64,000 nt of DNA from Ketobacter alkanivorans (GTDB lineage Bacteria; Pseudomonadota; Gammaproteobacteria; Pseudomonadales; Ketobacteraceae), in the NCBI RefSeq assembly GCF_002863865.1, contig NZ_CP022684.1, positions 3,787,990 through 3,851,989 of the forward strand. Reading direction: 5' to 3'. The translations under genes were made by a program, and so were the position numbers. Below are positions 56,551 through 64,000 of the stretch, piece after piece. Numbering within the stretch: the first letter of the stretch is position 1; every line of letters begins with the position of its first letter. Under the pieces are notes generated by a model that saw only the letters and a list, made by a program, of their open reading frames with translations, searched no databases and had not been told where the DNA came from.

Positions 56551-58221
56551 ATGTCTGTACTTCGGTCGTTGTGCTTGTTGGCTTGTCTGAGTGGGGGCCT
56601 GGCTCTGCAAGGCTGCTCTTCGATGCTGCCGGAACCGGATTTTGTGGCCGCCGACCCCGAGAGCCTCAATGAATGGATGGTGGAAGGTCAAGTCACCATC
56701 AAAAACGCGTCTGGCAGGCAAAAAGCGTATTTTGAGTATCGTCAGATCGATGGTGGATACCAGATGTCACTACGCCCAGAATCGCCGGTAGGCAAGACCA
56801 AGGCGGTTATTTCTGGCTATGAGGGTGAGGCTGAGGCCAGCCTTGAGGTGATTGACCCCGAAGCACGAGAACTGGCCCAGGCCGTTCAGGAATCCCTGCC
56901 GATGGACAGCATGGGCTTCTGGCTGCGGGCATTGCCTGCTACAGATCGGGCCGAGCTGACCCAGGATGATGACATCGTCAGCGAGATACAGGAGTCCGGC
57001 TGGTCGATAGAATACGATAACTACATGCAGGTGAGTAACTATCGCTTGCCTGATCAAATCTCCCTGCAGAAAAAGAAAACCAGCGTCGAGATGGCGCTGG
57101 TTCGCGCGGAGACAGGCTTTCTCAGCAGCCCCTGCCCGGCAGACTTTGACATTGAGGCAAGCAAACAGGGAGCAACCCCGGCGCTGACCTCAGCCTATGC
57201 CGTCGCCCACGCGGATACTCGTCCTTATGGCGCGGCGGTGAGTGAATTGGTGCCCCGATCAGGCCAAGCTCCTTTGCCTCGCTGGATCGATGATCTGGAC
57301 TTCTGCACGCAGCTCTTCAAGGTTCATGGGCGCATCCCTGATCCTCGTATCGGTCTGTATGGCCCGGATTCAATGATGTGGCGCATTACGGGGCCGCTCA
57401 CACCGGCCGGTATGGGGGCAGGGCGTGCATTGCTGTTGCAAACAGCTCACCCTTGGATCACTGCAGGTATTGATGAGCACTCTATTGTTCGCTACGACCC
57501 GCTGGAACGTGCCCGCCGAACCTTCATACATATATCGACTATGGTGTACGGCAGCATGCCCCAGGTGATGGCTTCGGCTAATTTGGTGCACGGTATTCAC
57601 AAAGAGATCAAGGGCAAGATGCCTTACGATGCGGGGTCATTCCACAAGAGTTCTGAGTATCGGGCTAATGAGGTGGCCGCCATGGTATGGGTTTCGGCTA
57701 CCTTGTGGGATACCCTGGTTCGCATGTATGAAGAGATAGAAGAGCCACTGACCTATGCCGAGAAAGAGCAACTTTATGAGGAGGCCAAACTATTTAATAT
57801 GCTGTTCGGTATTCCAGAAGAAGCGATGCCCCGTAACTGGAAAGAATTTGCAGATTATAACGAAACCATGTGGTTAAGCCCGCAACTCACCGTTACCGAT
57901 AACGCCCGCATCCTGAAGGAAGATTTATTCAACCCAGGTTCAATATTCCTGGCGTTTCCGCTGTGGGTGCAGGAGGTGGTGACGGCAGCGAACCTACCAC
58001 CGAGCATTCGTGAAGGATATGAAATGGATTATGGCCTGTGGGAGCGTATAAACTACGCGTGGATTTTGCCAGCGGCCAAAGTGTATAACTGGGTGCTACC
58101 GAAAGGCATGGGTTACAACCCGGTTTACCACGAAGCACAGGCACGCCTAAAAGGAGAAAGAGTGGGTTGGTATCAGCAGAGCCTGATCAAAGCCGCGGGC
58201 GTGGAGCGATTGGTGAATTAG
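56551..58221 (+). CDS. LolB domain fused to MpaB/DUF2236 haem oxygenase
   Basis: 556 residues. Lipobox LQGC (Cys22) gives a lipoprotein with Ser at +2, hence outer-membrane sorting. Residues about 38-185 are LolB-like: LNEWMVEGQVTIKN, then LPMDSMGFWLRALPA, IQESGWSIEYDNY and YRLPDQISL. Residues about 240-545 are a DUF2236/MpaB domain: LLLQTAHPWITAGIDEHS (His300, His310), ARRTFIHIS (His327) and NLVHGIHKEIKG (His347, His350), the type of haem-binding fold used by rubber oxygenase and MpaB. I know of no described LolB-oxygenase fusion. It starts after GAGG and runs directly into the FMN-binding and PepSY genes. Confidence 0.8.
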   Translation: MSVLRSLCLLACLSGGLALQGCSSMLPEPDFVAADPESLNEWMVEGQVTIKNASGRQKAYFEYRQIDGGYQMSLRPESPVGKTKAVISGYEGEAEASLEVIDPEARELAQAVQESLPMDSMGFWLRALPATDRAELTQDDDIVSEIQESGWSIEYDNYMQVSNYRLPDQISLQKKKTSVEMALVRAETGFLSSPCPADFDIEASKQGATPALTSAYAVAHADTRPYGAAVSELVPRSGQAPLPRWIDDLDFCTQLFKVHGRIPDPRIGLYGPDSMMWRITGPLTPAGMGAGRALLLQTAHPWITAGIDEHSIVRYDPLERARRTFIHISTMVYGSMPQVMASANLVHGIHKEIKGKMPYDAGSFHKSSEYRANEVAAMVWVSATLWDTLVRMYEEIEEPLTYAEKEQLYEEAKLFNMLFGIPEEAMPRNWKEFADYNETMWLSPQLTVTDNARILKEDLFNPGSIFLAFPLWVQEVVTAANLPPSIREGYEMDYGLWERINYAWILPAAKVYNWVLPKGMGYNPVYHEAQARLKGERVGWYQQSLIKAAGVERLVN

Positions 58222-58222
58222 T

Positions 58223-58774
58223 GTGAGGCAGTTTGTTGGCGTCATTCTGTTTGGGCTGATCTTGAACCTTGCGGTTGTAGCGCAGGGGATGGCATTGGGT
58301 ATCCCGCAGATTCAGCATCTTAGCAAAGACGATTTTTTGTCGAGCGCATTCAGTGGCGGTGAGCCGGGCTGGAAGATGCTGCGGCTTAATCGTGAACTGA
58401 AACAACGGGTACAAGCCATTCTCACCCACCGCTACCCTGCCAGTCGGATTCGTTATTGGCATAAAGATCAACGCACGGCGTGGATCATTGATGAGATTGG
58501 TAAGGAGCAGCCCATAACAATCGGGGTGGTGGTGGAGCACGATCGAATTGTGCAGCTGAAAATTCTGGTATATCGGGAAGAGCGGGGAGGAGAAGTGCAC
58601 CAGGAATTCTTTACTCGCCAGTTCATTAACGCTCAGCGACAGAACGATGGAATCTCCCGGCACATCGATGGCATCACCGGTGCAACCTTGTCGGTGGATG
58701 CGGTAACCCGTGTAGCAGCGCTGGCGTTGATGTTGCACCATTCGGTGCACACTCAGTTGGCGATCAATCCGTGA
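58223..58774 (+). CDS. Secreted FMN-binding protein
   Basis: 183 residues from a GTG one base after the previous stop. A signal peptide (cut near QGMA) precedes an FMN-binding domain. Near the end is DGITGATLS, the threonyl-FMN attachment motif (T-G-A-T-L-S) that ApbE-type transferases flavinylate. A periplasmic covalent flavin carrier is therefore predicted. Its stop overlaps the PepSY gene start (GTGA). No apbE gene is nearby. Confidence 0.85.
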   Translation: MRQFVGVILFGLILNLAVVAQGMALGIPQIQHLSKDDFLSSAFSGGEPGWKMLRLNRELKQRVQAILTHRYPASRIRYWHKDQRTAWIIDEIGKEQPITIGVVVEHDRIVQLKILVYREERGGEVHQEFFTRQFINAQRQNDGISRHIDGITGATLSVDAVTRVAALALMLHHSVHTQLAINP

Positions 58775-59529
58775 TACAGAAAATGACATGGTGGCTGAAA
58801 TGGCATCGCAGGTTGGGTTTGGCGGTTGTGATCCTTATTTTCATGCTGACGGTTTCAGGAATTCTGATCAATCACAGTCAGTCGTTGGGGTGGCACCATG
58901 AGCCAGTTTACGCCCATTGGCTGGCCCGTTTATATGGCATTCCCCCAAGCCGCGTCAGTCAGGGCTTTCCTGTCGGTGAGGCTTGGGTGTCTGAGTTGAA
59001 TGGCACCCTGTACTTAGATGAATCCGAATTAGTGCGTTGCGATAGACCCATGCTGGGTGCCATGCAGCTTAAAGGTTGGGTTGCCGTGGTGTGTGCTGAT
59101 TCAATGTGGCTGTTTGAACTGGATGGCGAATTGGTGGAACAGATTCGTGGCGTACCATTTGATGCGCGGCGAATGGGTGTAATCCACGAAGGCGATCTAA
59201 CCAATATTTTTGTCACTACAGCGGCCGGTTTAGCGCAATTTGATGAACTCAGTGGTAGCTGGATTGACCAGCGTCCGGTGCCGAACATTAATTGGCTGCA
59301 GCAAGCACCCTTGCCAGAGCAGCTTGCAGATAGGATTAACAGTCAGGCCCCGATTGCGGGTTTGACTCGGGAGCGTGTGCTACTGGATCTTCATAGCGGG
59401 CGTATTCTGGGGAAGGTTGGGGTGTGGATAGTTGATGCCGCTGCAGTGGCCATGTTGATACTGGCGTGCAGCGGGTTATTTGCCTGGTTTGGGCGTTATC
59501 GTAGACGGGGCAAACGCAACATTACCTAA
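58771..59529 (+). CDS. PepSY-associated membrane protein
   Basis: 252 residues with two membrane helices: near residues 14-34 (RRLGLAVVILIFMLTVSGIL) and near 215-240. The region between is periplasmic and predicted beta-rich. This is the PepSY-TM layout, whose relatives act in membrane electron transfer. A basic C-terminus (RRRGKRN) is cytoplasmic. The GTG start overlaps the FMN-binding gene stop. It could feed electrons to the FMN protein and then to the LolB-MpaB oxygenase, but this is inference. Confidence 0.8.
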   Translation: MIQKMTWWLKWHRRLGLAVVILIFMLTVSGILINHSQSLGWHHEPVYAHWLARLYGIPPSRVSQGFPVGEAWVSELNGTLYLDESELVRCDRPMLGAMQLKGWVAVVCADSMWLFELDGELVEQIRGVPFDARRMGVIHEGDLTNIFVTTAAGLAQFDELSGSWIDQRPVPNINWLQQAPLPEQLADRINSQAPIAGLTRERVLLDLHSGRILGKVGVWIVDAAAVAMLILACSGLFAWFGRYRRRGKRNIT

Positions 59530-59537
59530 AGGCAGGT

Positions 59538-60332
59538 TTATGCTGCGTCCGGTTTGGAATGGCGTTCATGCAGGAAGCGTAATACCTCTGCACGGTAGTG
59601 ATTGTACTGCGCGTTGTCGGCCAGCTCCAGGCGATGGCGGGGTCGAGGTAAATCTATTTCCAGAATCTCTCCCACGGTGGCTGCCGGGCCGTTGGTCATC
59701 ATTACAATGCGATCTGAAAGTAACACGGCCTCATCTACATCATGGGTAATCATGATCACGGTGTTGTTCAGCTCTGCTTGTATTTCCATAACGGAATCCT
59801 GTAGATGAGCCCGGGTTAGCGCATCCAGCGCACCGAATGGTTCGTCCATCAGTAATACTTTTGGTTTCATGGCCAGAGCGCGGGCAATACCTACCCGTTG
59901 CTTCATGCCGCCTGAGATCTCTCCTGGGCGTTTGTGCATTGCGTGATCCATATGCACAAGGTGGAGGTTGTGCTTAATCCATTCGTCCATCTCTTTTTTA
60001 CTCATGGACTTTTTAAACACCTGCTTTACGGCCAGCTCCACATTTTGATAGGCGGTCAGCCAAGGCAGCAGAGAGTGATTCTGGAACACAACAGCACGCT
60101 CGGGGCCAGGCTCGTTTACCTCCGCTCCATCCAGTAGCACGCTGCCTCTGGTCGATACCAGTAAGCCTGCCACAATATTTAGAACAGTGGATTTGCCGCA
60201 ACCGGAGTGCCCGATCAGGGAGACGAACTCACCTTTGTCTATGTTGAGTGTTACGTCATCCAGTGCTTTGAACGTGCCTTTGGGAGTGTCGAAATCCATG
60301 TGCACCTGTTCGATGGTGAGATATCCTCGCAT
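59538..60332 (-). CDS. Nitrate-type ABC transporter ATP-binding protein
   Basis: 264 residues with Walker A GHSGCGKST, the signature ISGGMKQRVGIARAL and Walker B VLLMDEPFGALD. The close relatives are NrtD/NasD (nitrate, nitrite) and related cyanate or bicarbonate ABC systems. It is the last gene of a three-gene transporter operon, 46 bases after the permease. It is cytoplasmic and powers import. Confidence 0.9.
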   Translation of the reverse strand: MRGYLTIEQVHMDFDTPKGTFKALDDVTLNIDKGEFVSLIGHSGCGKSTVLNIVAGLLVSTRGSVLLDGAEVNEPGPERAVVFQNHSLLPWLTAYQNVELAVKQVFKKSMSKKEMDEWIKHNLHLVHMDHAMHKRPGEISGGMKQRVGIARALAMKPKVLLMDEPFGALDALTRAHLQDSVMEIQAELNNTVIMITHDVDEAVLLSDRIVMMTNGPAATVGEILEIDLPRPRHRLELADNAQYNHYRAEVLRFLHERHSKPDAA

Positions 60333-60378
60333 GACTCTTTCCTCGTAATTCGTTTGCGCATTGGCTAATGGATGTTGG

Positions 60379-61401
60379 CTAGCGGACTATGGCGTCTTTA
60401 TCCCAAGAGAATGATTTCTGCAGTGACAACATCAGACGATCCAGAATGAAGCCGATAAATCCGATAGTGAACACCGCCACCATAATGCGGCCCAGTGATT
60501 GTGAGCTGCCGTTCTGAAATTCATCCCATACAAATTTGCCCAGGCCTGGGTTTTGCGCCAGCATCTCGGCGGCGATCAGCACCATCCAGCCCACACCCAG
60601 TGACAGGCGCAGGCCTGTAAAGATCATGGGGATTGAAGAGGGCAGTACAATTTTGATGATTTGGGTGTACCAGTTCAGGCGCAATACTTTCGAAACATTC
60701 ACCAGATCACTGCTCAATGAGGACACGCCTACGATGGTGTTGATCAGCGTGGGCCATAGGCAACACAGGGTAACGGTGATAGCTGAGTTGACGAATGATT
60801 TGGAAAACGCTGGATCTTCGGATGAATAAACTGCGCTTACCACCAGGGTTACGATAGGTAGCCATGCCAGGGGCGAGACGGGTTTAAACAGTTGAATCAG
60901 TGGATTCATTGCGGTGTAGATGATTGGGCTTAGTCCGCACAGAATGCCCAAAGGTATTGCAATCAGGCTGGCCAGCAGGAACCCCGCGAATACGGTCTTC
61001 AGGCTGGTAAAGATCTGGTCGAAATAGGTTGGCTTACCGGTGTAATCACGGTGCTTTATTACAGCATTCGGGTTTTTGGCCAGTTTCTTGGCGTTACGCT
61101 CATCTTGTCTTTCGTAGAACGCGACTTCTTTTACTCGTTCTGCTTTATGTTCTTGCCACAGACCTACGGATTGCTCCCATACGGCAGCAGGGCCTGGCAC
61201 TTTGCCCAGGCTGGTTTCGATCTGTGATGCAGCCATATGCCATACGCCAAGAAAAACAGCGAAAGCAAACAGTGGTACACCCAGATTGCGGATCAGGTTT
61301 TCGAACTGTTCTTTTGGATTTTGCAACGTGAATAACTTCATTATAGACACCAGCCAGGAAAAACCGATTGATTCAAACAGATTCATTACCCGTGCAGCCA
61401 T
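60379..61401 (-). CDS. nrtB: Nitrate-type ABC transporter permease
   Basis: 340 residues with about six to seven membrane helices. It carries the binding-protein-dependent permease region (LASLIAIPLGILCG ... LAWLPIVTLVV). The NrtB-like extra segment of about 60 residues near the N-terminus (ERVKEVAFYERQDERNAKKL) is typical. It sits between the binding protein and ATPase genes. Confidence 0.88.
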   Translation of the reverse strand: MAARVMNLFESIGFSWLVSIMKLFTLQNPKEQFENLIRNLGVPLFAFAVFLGVWHMAASQIETSLGKVPGPAAVWEQSVGLWQEHKAERVKEVAFYERQDERNAKKLAKNPNAVIKHRDYTGKPTYFDQIFTSLKTVFAGFLLASLIAIPLGILCGLSPIIYTAMNPLIQLFKPVSPLAWLPIVTLVVSAVYSSEDPAFSKSFVNSAITVTLCCLWPTLINTIVGVSSLSSDLVNVSKVLRLNWYTQIIKIVLPSSIPMIFTGLRLSLGVGWMVLIAAEMLAQNPGLGKFVWDEFQNGSSQSLGRIMVAVFTIGFIGFILDRLMLSLQKSFSWDKDAIVR

Positions 61402-61464
61402 TGCGAAAGCCTCCTTTGGTAAAGTTGCCGGGGCGGCATAGTGCTCGCCCCGGTCATGTTGTAC

Positions 61465-62862
61465 TTAGATCTTGTCGGCTTCTTTCAAGCCAATTTTAAA
61501 CTTGGAGATATATTCGTTAGGTTTGGTGCCGTCGTAAGTAACACCATCGATGAACTCTTTCTGTGGAGGACGGAAGCCGTCTTCGTCCGCCGCAGGGAAG
61601 TCGGCTGCCGACATTTTACCTTCAGCGATCAGCAGGTTGGCCGCTTTCATATAAATGTCCGGGCGATAAACTTTCTTGGCGGTTTCCATGTACCAGCTAT
61701 CCGGTTTGTGATCGGCGATCTGGCCCCAGCGGCGCATTTGCGTCAGATACCAGATCGCGTCGCTGTAGTAGGGGTAAGTTGCGTTGTAGCGGAAGAATAC
61801 GTTGAAATCAGGCAGCGAGCGCTTGTCGCCCTTTTCGTATTCGAAGGTGCCGGTCATGCTGTTGGCGATAACGTCGTAGTCTGCTCCTACGTAGTTTGAT
61901 TGAGACAGAATTTTCACCGCTTCTTTGCGGTTTTTGTTGTTGTCTTCATCCAGCCATTTTGCTGCGCGAATCATGGCTTTTACTACAGCAAGGTGTGTGT
62001 TTGGGTTTTCGTCAGCCCATTTTTTGCTGACGCCGAATACCTTCTCGGGGTTGTCTTTCCAAATTTCGTAGTCGGTAATGACCGGCACGCCGATGCCTTT
62101 AAATACAGCTTGCTGGTTCCAGGGTTCGCCTACGCAATAACCGTAGATAGTGCCAGCTTCAAGGGTGGCAGGCATTTGTGGTGGCGGTGTAACTGACAGC
62201 AATGCATCGGCTTGTAGCTGACCTGAGATGTCACCTTTGTGTGGAGCATAAAAGCCCGGATGAATGCCGCCCGCAGCCAGCCAGTAACGTAATTCGTAGT
62301 TGTGAGTTGAAACCGGGAATACCATGCCCATATTAAACGGCTTGCCATCGGCTTTGTATTTATCAACGACAGGTTTCAGGTAATCAGCTTTAATCGGGTG
62401 AACCGGTTTGCCATTTTCGTGGGGGATGTTCTTTTTCATTTCTTCCCACACAGCATTCGAAACGGTGATACCGTTGCCGTTTAGATCCATGCTGAAGGCA
62501 GTAATAATATGCGCTTGGGTACCAAAGCCGATGGTTGCGCCCAGAGGCTGGCCGGCCAGCATGTGTGCGCCATCAAGCTCGCCGGTAATCACGCGATCCA
62601 GTAGAATTTTCCAATTGGCTTGGGCTTCCAGTGTGACAAACAGGCCTTCGTCTTCAAAGAAACGCTTTTCGTAGGCGATTGCCAGAGGGGCCATATCGGT
62701 GAGCTTGATGAAACCAAATTTGAGATCTTCTTTTTCTAACTCAAGTTCTTCTGCTTGCGCTGGCGTTACCATCATGCCGCTGGCCGCTGCGCCAATCAGT
62801 AAGCTTTTGGCTAAGTTTTTCAGGGAGAACACTTTGCGCCATTTCTTTCTGGACTCTTTCAT
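61465..62862 (-). CDS. nrtA: Nitrate-type ABC substrate-binding protein
   Basis: 465 residues from the ATG at 62862 ([12 protein letters not shown]), preceded by GGAG; the longer frame starts only with TTG. A signal peptide is cut near TPAQAEE. The mature protein matches the NrtA/CmpA family ([35 protein letters not shown]). It binds nitrate or nitrite for import; the family also includes bicarbonate binders. A sigma-54-like promoter precedes it. No nitrate reductase gene lies in the window. Confidence 0.9.
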   Translation of the reverse strand: MKESRKKWRKVFSLKNLAKSLLIGAAASGMMVTPAQAEELELEKEDLKFGFIKLTDMAPLAIAYEKRFFEDEGLFVTLEAQANWKILLDRVITGELDGAHMLAGQPLGATIGFGTQAHIITAFSMDLNGNGITVSNAVWEEMKKNIPHENGKPVHPIKADYLKPVVDKYKADGKPFNMGMVFPVSTHNYELRYWLAAGGIHPGFYAPHKGDISGQLQADALLSVTPPPQMPATLEAGTIYGYCVGEPWNQQAVFKGIGVPVITDYEIWKDNPEKVFGVSKKWADENPNTHLAVVKAMIRAAKWLDEDNNKNRKEAVKILSQSNYVGADYDVIANSMTGTFEYEKGDKRSLPDFNVFFRYNATYPYYSDAIWYLTQMRRWGQIADHKPDSWYMETAKKVYRPDIYMKAANLLIAEGKMSAADFPAADEDGFRPPQKEFIDGVTYDGTKPNEYISKFKIGLKEADKI

Positions 62863-62926
62863 CTTTAACTCCAAATTATGAACGTGGTTCGAATCAACAA
62901 GTACCGAAGCTCCTGGCAAGAGGTGT

Positions 62927-62943
62927 TTCAACTTGCGTGCCAA
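62927..62943 (-). promoter_or_regulatory. Sigma-54-like promoter before nrtA
   Basis: Minus-strand TTGGCACGCAAGTTGAA matches TTGGCACG-N4-TTGCA except for A instead of C in the -12 GC. Predicted start near 62915, giving a leader of about 53 bases. Nitrogen genes of this type are often NtrC/sigma-54 controlled. Confidence 0.5.
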
Positions 62944-63077
62944 GTTGCAGAAATAATAAAAATGGAGGGATGACTGCGGTTAAACGCAGTTTTTGTTTTA
63001 ATTTGAAGCAGAAAAATTCAGGTGTGCACCGAACTAATGCTTGATGGCTTTGGGTGTTGGTGAAATGGTGAAACAAA

Positions 63078-63104
63078 AATGGGCCATAAATTGGCCCATT
63101 TTTT
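63078..63104. terminator. Bidirectional terminator
   Basis: Perfect 9-bp stem AATGGGCCA/TGGCCCATT with a 5-base loop, and T-runs on both sides (TTTTTG on the minus strand). It fits the end of the methyltransferase gene. Confidence 0.85.
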
Positions 63105-63138
63105 CATTTGTGCTCTGATATGGTTCCAAGCTGCCCCA

Positions 63139-63939
63139 TTAGGGGTGGATTTGGCACTCTACTACCCGAACCATGCTCTTTGCCGAGGGTTTTCTGCCGA
63201 CGGGTGAAAATCGGGGGATGGCCAACTGTTCTCGGAACTGTTCAGGATGGTGCACGGTCACCTGGCTGAAGCCGCAGTCTTTGAATCCCTGTTCGATTTG
63301 GGCTTTACCTTTAAAGTGCAGATTGACATGGGCGCGGGTTGCTAACGAAAGCATACCGGCACCTACCTCAATCAGTGGCAGCCAGTTCTGTTTGGGTTTG
63401 GGCACCAGATCGGTAATGTACCAAGCTTTGGGGAAGCTCTTACCCAGTTGTGCCAGCTTGCGCCATACCTGACTGATGTCACTTAGGCGAAAATAGTTTA
63501 CCAGGCCTTCGGTGATGATAATGGTGGGGCGAGTTGGGTCCAGCACTTCGCTCATGATGTAGTCCAGCCCGTGGGGAGCGCCAGACTCAAACACGTCGCA
63601 CCCTACAACATGGTGATCCGGCCCAAAGCCTTGATGCTGTTGCAACAAGGCTTTTTTACGCTCTGCCATGTGGGGCAGGTCTGCTTCTACGTATTTCAGG
63701 TTCGGGTACTTACGTGACAGCTTGTAACCTCTGGGAGAATAGCCGCAGGCGATTTCCAGTATCTGGGTTACCCCCTCGTGCTTGATCAGCCAGTCAATCC
63801 GATGATCAATGATATGGTGTCTTTGCAGCAGCATGTCGTGGACAGTCAATCCCAGCAGGGACTGGCTCAGTTTTTCTGCTGGTTGAGCGGCGCTATACAG
63901 CAGGCGTGCTTTAGGCGAGGTAAAGAAATGGGCGGACAT
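63139..63939 (-). CDS. Class I SAM-dependent methyltransferase
   Basis: A 266-residue protein with the SAM motif EIACGYSPRGYKLS near residue 62 and EADLPHMAERKKALL after it. The pattern resembles the leucine carboxyl methyltransferase/TcmP O-methyltransferase family. Substrate unknown. It ends 38 bases before the terminator and starts 61 bases inside the window edge. The remaining 61 bases hold no recognised feature. Confidence 0.82.
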   Translation of the reverse strand: MSAHFFTSPKARLLYSAAQPAEKLSQSLLGLTVHDMLLQRHHIIDHRIDWLIKHEGVTQILEIACGYSPRGYKLSRKYPNLKYVEADLPHMAERKKALLQQHQGFGPDHHVVGCDVFESGAPHGLDYIMSEVLDPTRPTIIITEGLVNYFRLSDISQVWRKLAQLGKSFPKAWYITDLVPKPKQNWLPLIEVGAGMLSLATRAHVNLHFKGKAQIEQGFKDCGFSQVTVHHPEQFREQLAIPRFSPVGRKPSAKSMVRVVECQIHP

Positions 63940-64000
63940 GCCGTTTTCATACCAGACGTGTCCGGTGAAGAGGGCTGTAAAACTGATACCGGTAGAATCC

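Overview
The window comes from a Gram-negative gammaproteobacterium. The evidence is Pseudomonas-type gene order (aminotransferase/sfsA/dksA/gluQ/cbrX/cbrA/cbrB/pcnB/folK/panB/panC, and proA/nadD/rsfS/rlmH/mrdA/rodA/mltB/rlpA/dacA/DUF493/lipB/lipA), many lipoproteins and outer-membrane barrels, and moderate GC. An extra deoxynucleoside kinase in the folate/pantothenate operon and the many genes for extracytoplasmic oxidation suggest a marine, lipid- or hydrocarbon-using relative of Pseudomonas (Alcanivorax/Ketobacter-like) rather than Pseudomonas itself; this placement is inference.

Layout. 1-2.6 kb: end of an arsenic-resistance operon (thioredoxin-like protein, GAPDH, ArsJ). 2.6-7.4 kb: an M23 lipoprotein, then the minus-strand pcnB-folK-dNK-panB-panC operon. 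7.5-8.3 kb: a gene-free region that looks like a CrcZ-type Hfq/Crc decoy RNA with a sigma-54 promoter, upstream half-sites and an intrinsic terminator. 8.3-14.3 kb: cbrB, cbrA, cbrX, gluQ, dksA. 14.6-17 kb: aminotransferase, sfsA, MAPEG protein. 17.2-25.9 kb: accessory genes (Tat-exported cholesterol-oxidase-like GMC enzyme, lipoprotein, PAS chemoreceptor, two hydrolases, lipase-foldase-like protein). 26-28.6 kb: a diguanylate cyclase and a catalytically degenerate HD-GYP protein. 29-42.5 kb: EamA transporter, DedA-PAP2 fusion, lipoate genes, the peptidoglycan elongation cluster, and the rlmH-rsfS-nadD-proA block. 42.5-47.4 kb: an HD-GYP response regulator and a TlpA/DUF4266/DUF3570/two-barrel operon. 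47.5-56.3 kb: a divergent set of secreted haem-c type proteins (HzsA-like, DUF1588-like, LamG plus haem c) with a Tat-exported DUF1501-like protein. 56.5-59.5 kb: a LolB domain fused to an MpaB/DUF2236 haem oxygenase, followed by FMN-binding and PepSY membrane proteins. 59.5-62.9 kb: a nitrate-type ABC transporter. 63.1-63.9 kb: a methyltransferase.

How the parts may connect. CbrA/CbrB would activate the decoy RNA from the sigma-54 promoter. The same A-rich ARN motif that the RNA carries about six times also sits over the translation start regions of the GMC oxidoreductase, its lipoprotein partner, the diguanylate cyclase and the lipase-foldase-like gene. This suggests a complete carbon catabolite repression circuit with local targets inside the window. 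The other notable candidates are the LolB-MpaB fusion with its flavin/PepSY partners and the haem-rich DUF1501 cluster. No rRNA, tRNA, CRISPR array or insertion sequence was recognised.
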